A stretch of 11,989 nucleotides of DNA from contig JAFVZD010000086.1 of NCBI GenBank assembly GCA_017508345.1, positions 1-11,989 of the forward strand. Direction: 5' to 3'. Each line of letters opens with the position of its first letter. The stretch's first letter is position 1. The translations under genes were made by a program, and so were the position numbers. The stretch is from Clostridia bacterium. GTDB lineage: Bacteria; Bacillota_A; Clostridia; Christensenellales; UBA1242. Shown here piece by piece: positions 8,442-11,989 of the stretch. A model generated the notes under the pieces. That model had not been told where the DNA came from, ran no database searches, and was given only the letters and a program-made list of their open reading frames with translations.

Positions 8442-8470
8442 AGTATAACATATTTACACCTCATTGACAA
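8442..8470 (-). promoter_or_regulatory. Promoter of the CBS-ileS operon
   Basis: On the minus strand TTGTCA (8465-8470) and TATACT (8442-8447) are separated by 17 bp, with TG one base before the -10 box (extended -10). Transcription should start near 8435. This leaves a leader of about 19 nt, just long enough for the GGAGGTAA ribosome-binding site (about 8423-8430) and too short for a T-box or riboswitch. Confidence 0.8.
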
Positions 8471-8519
8471 TTGCTTTATCAAGATTTTTCAATAATTTTG
8501 TAACTTTTTTATACTTTTT

Positions 8520-8591
8520 CAAAAAAATATTTATAAGAATTCTAGTATTTTATCAAAAACTGTTGCAAAAATAAATTTTTCAGTGTATAAT
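8520..8591 (+). promoter_or_regulatory. SRP RNA promoter with A/T-rich upstream element
   Basis: TTGCAA (8563-8568) and TATAAT (8586-8591) are separated by 17 bp, which predicts a start near 8598. Bases 8520-8562 are almost all A and T with A-tracts, resembling an UP element as at other strong stable-RNA promoters. The UP element is inferred from composition only. Confidence 0.8.
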
Positions 8592-8597
8592 ACTACC

Positions 8598-8870
8598 ACT
8601 GTGCTAGATGGGGAGCTAGCGGTGCCCTGTTACCCGCAAGCCGCTTTAGCGGGATTGATGACAGCCCCCGGCTCGCTGCAGTGTTGATTTGTGACATTAG
8701 AGCGATGTTGAACGCAAGGTCCTATGCAATAGTATCCCTTGAACCGTGTCAGGATTGGAAAATAGCAGCACTAAGAGGATCATACTATGTGCCATAGGGT
8801 AGCCTTGCGGGAGTCGTGATAGTGTTTACGGTCAATGTTGCACTTGTCAAAGGCTGTTGCACAGTGTTTT
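8598..8870 (+). ncRNA. ffs: Signal recognition particle RNA, large bacterial type with Alu domain
   Basis: This is the RNA scaffold of SRP. With Ffh it targets nascent membrane and secreted proteins to FtsY and the Sec translocon. The 5' part (from GTGCTAGATGGGGAGCTAGC through GGTGCCCTGTTACCCGC and AGCGGG) matches the Alu domain of the Bacillus-type scRNA. The S domain lies at about 8712-8808: GTCAGG (8748-8753), apical GGAA tetraloop (8757-8760) and AGCAGCA (8764-8770), within long pairing arms such as CAAGG...CCTTG. The ends close perfectly, since 8597-8604 (CACTGTGC) is the reverse complement of 8859-8866. At about 270 nt it fits the Gram-positive form. The 3-bp stem under the tetraloop is AUU/AAU instead of the usual UCC/GGA, keeping pairing by covariation. 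The exact 3' end is inferred. Confidence 0.95.
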
Positions 8871-8879
8871 TGCTTGCAT

Positions 8880-8934
8880 TAGCCTACCTAGGCTATATAT
8901 AAAAGACATACCTACCCCGGTATGTCCTTTTTTT
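8880..8934 (+). terminator. Terminator after SRP RNA
   Basis: An 8-bp stem (GACATACC 8905-8912, GGTATGTC 8919-8926) with a 6-nt loop is followed by C and seven T, a standard intrinsic terminator. A short run of A before the stem gives only four T on the other strand, so it may also weakly stop transcripts of the converging DUF1540 gene. Just upstream, 8880-8895 is a perfect 7-bp inverted repeat with a 2-nt loop (TAGCCTA-CC-TAGGCTA), possibly a processing or pausing hairpin. Confidence 0.85.
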
Positions 8935-9244
8935 ATTCGTCATATATAAATGTTGCACAAGCACCTTTTTCATGATCATCAATTATAGTTATGCCATTAG
9001 CATCACACTTGCAATCTTTGTTGAATAGACAACTCTTGCAATCACACTTCAATTTTTTATCTCTAATATGCATCGCATTAGCATACTCCGGAGCCGCCTC
9101 AAACATATCTCTACTCACATCATCCTGTCCTCGGCCCCTCTCATATGTCGCACAACTACTTTGCGAAGTAATACTTACCTCTTTCGCCATACAATTATAC
9201 CTATCATTATGCACACACGATGTCTTTCTGCACTTAATATCCAT
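8933..9244 (-). CDS. DUF1540 protein with two cysteine clusters
   Basis: The 103-residue protein holds two copies of the DUF1540 module, a short cysteine-cluster domain common in Clostridia and probably metal-binding, with unknown role. Copy 1 (about 2-34) has cysteines at 5, 10, 18 and 31 and ends SSCATY. Copy 2 (about 66-101) has cysteines at 67, 69, 72, 78, 80 and 96 and ends GACATF. A charged linker separates them. There is no signal peptide or membrane segment, so it is likely cytoplasmic. The ATG has a G-rich ribosome-binding site (AGGGGGAC, 5-6 nt upstream). Its stop lies inside the T-run of the SRP RNA terminator, so the two units converge tightly. No good promoter was seen. Confidence 0.85.
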   Translation of the reverse strand: MDIKCRKTSCVHNDRYNCMAKEVSITSQSSCATYERGRGQDDVSRDMFEAAPEYANAMHIRDKKLKCDCKSCLFNKDCKCDANGITIIDDHEKGACATFIYDE

Positions 9245-9327
9245 ATTCTGTCCCCCTGATTTTTTGTTATTTTTTACTACAAAAGTAGTTTTTATACATC
9301 ATCACTATTACTTTTCTCTTTTTCTAG

Positions 9328-9356
9328 TTGACTTATTTCTATTTTATAGCTATAAT
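9328..9356 (+). promoter_or_regulatory. Promoter of rplI
   Basis: TTGACT (9328-9333), 17 bp, then TATAAT (9351-9356). The predicted start near 9363 gives a leader of about 27 nt that carries the AAAGGAG ribosome-binding site. There is no room for a structured leader. Confidence 0.85.
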
Positions 9357-9390
9357 TATCACAAAAGTACACCACAAAAGGAGTGAATTT

Positions 9391-9831
9391 ATGCAAGTTA
9401 TTTTATTACAAGATGTCAAAGGCACAGGCAAAAAAGGTGATATCGTTAATGTCGCAGATGGTTTTGGTAGGAATTTTTTACTCAAACAAGGCCTAGCACA
9501 AATCGCTAATAACACCAACAAAAATATCAACCAACAGGCCAAAAACGCACAAGCCTACCACAAACAACAAGAACGCAACGCCTTTGCCGAAGAGGCAAAA
9601 AAATTATCCAATCAATTGATTACTATTAATGTAAAAGTCGGTGAAAATGGTAAACTCTTTGGTGCTGTTACTTCCCAAGAAATCGCCAACGAAATCGCCA
9701 AATTAGGTATCAATATCGAAAAGAAAAAACTAGATGTACCTAGTATCAAATTAATTGGAACATACGACATCAAGGCTCGCTTTTGCGAAGGTATCACCGC
9801 CCGCTTTAAGGTAGACATCAAACCTCAATAA
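9391..9831 (+). CDS. rplI: Ribosomal protein L9 (bL9)
   Basis: bL9 binds 23S rRNA at the base of the L1 stalk in the large subunit. The 146-residue product has the N-terminal RNA-binding domain [19 protein letters not shown] followed by [13 protein letters not shown], a long charged linker helix (about 40-74), and the C-terminal domain with [13 protein letters not shown] and [13 protein letters not shown]. Length is normal (about 148). The ATG at 9391 is chosen because AAAGGAG precedes it and the protein then starts at the family's usual first residue; the frame is open upstream to 9328 but that region holds the promoter. In many Firmicutes rplI sits beside gdpP/dnaB or in the rpsF-rpsR operon. 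Here it is alone, with its own promoter and terminator. Confidence 0.97.
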   Translation: MQVILLQDVKGTGKKGDIVNVADGFGRNFLLKQGLAQIANNTNKNINQQAKNAQAYHKQQERNAFAEEAKKLSNQLITINVKVGENGKLFGAVTSQEIANEIAKLGINIEKKKLDVPSIKLIGTYDIKARFCEGITARFKVDIKPQ

Positions 9832-9839
9832 CACAAGAA

Positions 9840-9870
9840 AAGATGACAATTTTTGCCATCTTTTTGTTTT
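9840..9870 (+). terminator. Terminator of rplI, probably two-way
   Basis: AAGATG (9840-9845) pairs with CATCTT (9857-9862), the stem continuing inward past an A-C mismatch by two more pairs, and is followed by TTTTTGTTTT. On the opposite strand the stem is followed by TTTTCTT, so it can also end the converging repeat-protein transcript, whose stop is at 9911. Confidence 0.8.
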
Positions 9871-9910
9871 GCACTTTTTAATACACAATAATTTCACCAC
9901 CACTTATGCA

Positions 9911-10951
9911 TTATATCACACACCCCACTAGCACATTAGACACACCAATGCTTTGATTTTTATCCATAATAATTTCTTTTACTTTTCTCAATTTTGGTAG
10001 TTCGGTGACAGCACATCCTGTAATATCAATTTTACCATTCACTATCTCCAAACTACTCAAATCTGCTACCTTGCTTCTATAAAAAATAGCAAAATTACCT
10101 ACTTTTTCCAACTTGCTTAAATTCGTTACATGGCTATATCTATAATCACAATAACCACCAATACTCCTTAAATTACTCAAATCTTTTACTAATGTACCAA
10201 CAAAATCAGCATTACCACCAATGCTAGTTAAACTAGATAGGTCTGTGACTTGACTTTCCAAAAATGAAACATTACCACCAATAATCTTTAACTTGCTCAA
10301 ATCCCGTATTTGACTAAAAGCAAAATTAGCATTTTCTCCAATCTGTGTCAAATTAGATAAATTCATCACCTGACTATGAAAAAAACTAACACTACCACCA
10401 ATGCGAACTAACTTGCCTAAATCTGTTATCTTACTATTGCAAAAATCAGCATCCCCACCTACAATCTTTAAGTTACCTAAATCTGTTACTTGACTTTTAT
10501 CAAAATATGCACTCCCTAATACTACCTCCAAACCACTCATATCCACTGCTATACTTTCAGAAAAATTAACATTCCCAAACACTATTTTTGCAGTACATTT
10601 AGGCATCCCCACTTCCTTGTTATCCCTACCAAATACACTCATTTTAGTAGAAACATCCTCCGGATACAAATCCCCAAAGTGCCAATCCTGCTTAGTAAAA
10701 CTGGTGCCATGTTTTTTATTATAAGCAAGGATAATGGCATCTTGGAGTTCACCATTGTTCTCAATATTGGTACGCAATTTTTCAAAATCCTCATTTACAC
10801 CAAAACACAATTCCGTATCCTTTGGTACACTATCCAAAAGCAATTGCTCTATATCTATATCGCTAAATTTTTTATTTTTAATAGCCATATTATATACAAT
10901 CAATCGTTTATTCCATTCTTTGATAGCCAACTGCTTTTCCGCCTCTAACAT
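9911..10951 (-). CDS. Cytoplasmic protein of ten 20-residue leucine-rich-like repeats
   Basis: The 346-residue protein has a unique N-terminal region (about 1-120, charged, no domain recognised). Ten 20-residue repeats without a single insertion or deletion follow (121-320), then a partial eleventh and a short tail. The consensus is L-x-x-I-G-G-x-A/V-x-F-x-x-S-Q/K-V-x-D-L-S-N/K, with hydrophobic residues at positions 1, 4, 8, 10, 15 and 18. This predicts a right-handed solenoid of leucine-rich or beta-helix type, usually a protein-binding surface. Similar IGGxADFxxSxVTDLxNL repeats occur in proteins of gut bacteria and phages. No signal peptide or membrane segment is seen. The ATG has AAAGGTAG upstream. 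It is a single-gene unit with a perfect consensus promoter. The partner and function are unknown. Confidence 0.85.
   Translation of the reverse strand: MLEAEKQLAIKEWNKRLIVYNMAIKNKKFSDIDIEQLLLDSVPKDTELCFGVNEDFEKLRTNIENNGELQDAIILAYNKKHGTSFTKQDWHFGDLYPEDVSTKMSVFGRDNKEVGMPKCTAKIVFGNVNFSESIAVDMSGLEVVLGSAYFDKSQVTDLGNLKIVGGDADFCNSKITDLGKLVRIGGSVSFFHSQVMNLSNLTQIGENANFAFSQIRDLSKLKIIGGNVSFLESQVTDLSSLTSIGGNADFVGTLVKDLSNLRSIGGYCDYRYSHVTNLSKLEKVGNFAIFYRSKVADLSSLEIVNGKIDITGCAVTELPKLRKVKEIIMDKNQSIGVSNVLVGCVI
9992..10591 (-). repeat. Ten 60-bp in-frame tandem repeats
   Basis: These 600 bp encode residues 121-320 of the repeat protein and keep an exact 60-bp period. The units are well diverged at DNA level but share blocks such as ACCACCAAT (the IGG region) and TGACT (the SQV region). 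The divergence points to old duplications kept in frame by selection rather than a recent expansion. Confidence 0.85.
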
Positions 10952-10981
10952 ACATTCTACCTTTCACTAAAATATGCCCAT

Positions 10982-11010
10982 ATTATACACAATTCCTACT
11001 CTAATGTCAA
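10982..11010 (-). promoter_or_regulatory. Perfect consensus promoter of the repeat-protein gene
   Basis: On the minus strand TTGACA (11005-11010) and TATAAT (10982-10987) are 17 bp apart, a full match to the housekeeping sigma consensus. The predicted start near 10975 gives a leader of about 24 nt. Confidence 0.85.
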
Positions 11011-11337
11011 GTATAGTACTACCCTGCCAATGCATTGCAAACATCCATCCAACACATCGGAAAAACAAGCATTTTGTAATACCATTGACATTTTACTAAG
11101 ATTAAATTTATACATAAAATCTTGCATAACATTACAATTTAATATCCATCAATTATATTACACTATAGAATAGATAGTGAATGTTTTGTCTAAAATGTTT
11201 ATGGGAGTATACAATTCACTCAAAACTAGCACTTGTAAAAAAAGGATAGTGCTTAAATATAACAACTATCCTTACAAAAAACAGCAACATACCAAAAAGC
11301 AAATACACAAAATTTAGTCTCACGCGTACAAATATAA
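11011..11337. other. Gene-free stretch between the repeat protein and rpsI
   Basis: I see no convincing gene here. The region is AT-rich. It holds the second terminator of the ribosomal operon (11235-11273). It also has a possible plus-strand promoter, TTGACA (11085-11090), 18 bp, TATACA (11109-11114), with no gene or terminator clearly belonging to it, and a 7-bp inverted repeat (11176-11182 with 11214-11220). Short open frames on both strands lack ribosome-binding sites. Confidence 0.5.
11235..11273 (-). terminator. Second, downstream terminator after rpsI
   Basis: A 9-bp perfect stem (11242-11250 with 11265-11273, 14-nt loop) is followed on the minus strand by seven T. It lies about 70 bp past the first rpsI terminator and would catch read-through. 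The bases AGTGCT (11248-11253) can instead pair with AGCACT (11228-11233), a competing hairpin. Confidence 0.65.
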
Positions 11338-11369
11338 CAAAAAAGGACATATCCATAGATACATCCTTT
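11338..11369 (-). terminator. Terminator of the rplM-rpsI operon
   Basis: An 11-bp stem (11343-11353 with 11358-11368) including two G-U pairs, with a 4-nt loop, is followed on the minus strand by six T. It lies about 20 bp past the rpsI stop codon. Confidence 0.8.
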
Positions 11370-11387
11370 GTATAACTCAAACCTTTA

Positions 11388-11795
11388 TTATCTCTTACTG
11401 AATTGTACAGCCTTACGAGCTTTGTGTAAACCATATTTCTTACGCTCTTTCATACGAGGGTCACGAGTAAGTAGTCCTGCAGTCTTTAATACTGGCTTGT
11501 TCTCCTCACTAAATTTAACCAATGCACGAGCAATACCATGTCTAATAGCACCTGCTTGACCAGAGATACCTCCACCATTTACAGTTACCATAACATCAAA
11601 TTTGTCCAATGCGTTAGCCAATACTAATGGTTGACGAACAATTTGCTTTAATGTCTCTAGACCAAAGTACGCATCAATATCACGCTTGTTAATAGTAATC
11701 TTACCATTACCTGGTACCAAACGAACCCTTGCGATAGCAGACTTACGACGACCAGTCGCTGGTGTGTGTTGTACAGTTTGTTTTGCCTTAGCCAT
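11388..11795 (-). CDS. rpsI: Ribosomal protein S9 (uS9)
   Basis: uS9 is a small-subunit protein whose C-terminal tail reaches the P-site tRNA. The 135-residue product has [10 protein letters not shown] (15-24), [21 protein letters not shown] in the core, and ends [13 protein letters not shown], the conserved basic tail with terminal Lys-Arg. Length is normal (about 130). The start has a full AAAGGAGG ribosome-binding site that lies inside the last codons of rplM, whose stop is 2 bp before this ATG, so the two genes are translationally coupled. This is the classic rplM-rpsI pair. Confidence 0.98.
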   Translation of the reverse strand: MAKAKQTVQHTPATGRRKSAIARVRLVPGNGKITINKRDIDAYFGLETLKQIVRQPLVLANALDKFDVMVTVNGGGISGQAGAIRHGIARALVKFSEENKPVLKTAGLLTRDPRMKERKKYGLHKARKAVQFSKR

Positions 11796-11797
11796 AA

Positions 11798-11989
11798 TTA
11801 TCTGCCTCCTTTAATCTTTAATACTTGTGGGTTCTGAGCTTGGTGTGGGTGCTCAGCACCAGCATATACATGCAATTTCTTGAACATTTTGCGACCCAAA
11901 GCATTCTTTGGCATCATACCCTTTACTGCTCTCTCGATAGCAAAAGGACTGTTCTCTTTCATAATTTTTTTGTATTGTATTTCTTTGTC
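11798..11989 (-). CDS. rplM: Ribosomal protein L13 (uL13), C-terminal part, cut by window edge
   Basis: The last 63 codons of uL13 are present, from DKEIQYKK to the TAA at 11798-11800; the rest lies beyond the window. The segment [19 protein letters not shown] followed by [15 protein letters not shown] is the conserved C-terminal region of uL13, an early-assembly large-subunit protein. The final codons (LKIKGGR) contain the ribosome-binding site of rpsI. Confidence 0.97.
   Translation of the reverse strand, partial: DKEIQYKKIMKENSPFAIERAVKGMMPKNALGRKMFKKLHVYAGAEHPHQAQNPQVLKIKGGR

Noticed and set aside
9276..9293. Small hairpin ACTAC-AAAA-GTAGT followed by T in the gap between the DUF1540 gene and rplI
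   Set aside because: A 5-bp stem is weak, it lies upstream of both divergent genes, and no transcript is expected to end there.
9328..9390. Upstream extension of the L9 reading frame
   Set aside because: The added residues overlap the -35 and -10 boxes, and the AAAGGAG site plus family alignment fix the start at 9391.
11019..11132. 37-residue minus-strand frame rich in Cys and Trp
   Set aside because: It has no ribosome-binding site, lies upstream of and runs toward the repeat-gene promoter, and is short enough to be chance.
11195..11317. 40-residue basic plus-strand frame downstream of a promoter-like site
   Set aside because: There is no ribosome-binding site, and the composition follows from the local A-rich DNA and terminator sequences.
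11216..11434. 72-residue minus-strand reading frame
   Set aside because: It overlaps the 3' end of rpsI in another frame, runs through the rpsI terminator and part of the second terminator, and has no ribosome-binding site.
130..11989. TGA recoded as tryptophan (no TGA stop is used in the window)
   Set aside because: Tryptophans checked are TGG, the long genes are complete under the standard code, and a preference for TAA or TAG in a dozen genes is expected in AT-rich DNA.

Overview
This window looks like a low-GC Gram-positive chromosome, most likely an uncultured gut-type member of the Clostridia (a guess from gene content). The base composition is strongly AT-rich. The window carries a large SRP RNA with an Alu domain, as in Bacilli and Clostridia, and a two-copy DUF1540 cysteine-cluster protein typical of Clostridia. 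Shine-Dalgarno sites are strong (AAAGGAG types). All tryptophans I checked are TGG and every stop is TAA or TAG, so the standard bacterial code fits and a Mycoplasma-type code does not.

Layout. Bases 1-8416 hold one minus-strand block. In transcription order it is a HEPN-like/CBS protein (7691-8416), isoleucyl-tRNA synthetase (4562-7681), a divergent RluA-family pseudouridine synthase (3885-4559), a membrane-anchored protein of unknown function (2935-3849), a lipoprotein of unknown function (2118-2930, with its reading frame continuing past an in-frame TAA to 1857), a hairpin terminator (1833-1856), and glutamyl-tRNA synthetase (130-1809) with its own terminator (36-70). Junctions from the CBS gene to the lipoprotein are 2-35 bp or overlapping, and one near-consensus promoter lies upstream (8442-8470), so this is probably one operon.

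Bases 8563-8934 hold the SRP RNA on the plus strand with a clear promoter and terminator, divergent from the CBS-ileS operon. The DUF1540 gene (8933-9244, minus) converges on it. Ribosomal protein L9 (9391-9831, plus) is a single-gene unit with its own promoter and terminator. A cytoplasmic protein built of ten gap-free 20-residue repeats (9911-10951, minus) follows, with a perfect TTGACA-17-TATAAT promoter. About 430 bp without a convincing gene comes next, containing two tandem terminators. The window ends with the rplM-rpsI operon (minus), rplM being cut by the window edge.

Most genes serve translation or protein targeting: two aminoacyl-tRNA synthetases, an RNA-modification enzyme, three ribosomal proteins and SRP RNA. 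The least explained items are the HEPN-like/CBS protein at the head of the ileS operon, the membrane protein/lipoprotein pair (the lipoprotein split by a stop codon) between two synthetase genes, and the 20-residue repeat protein.
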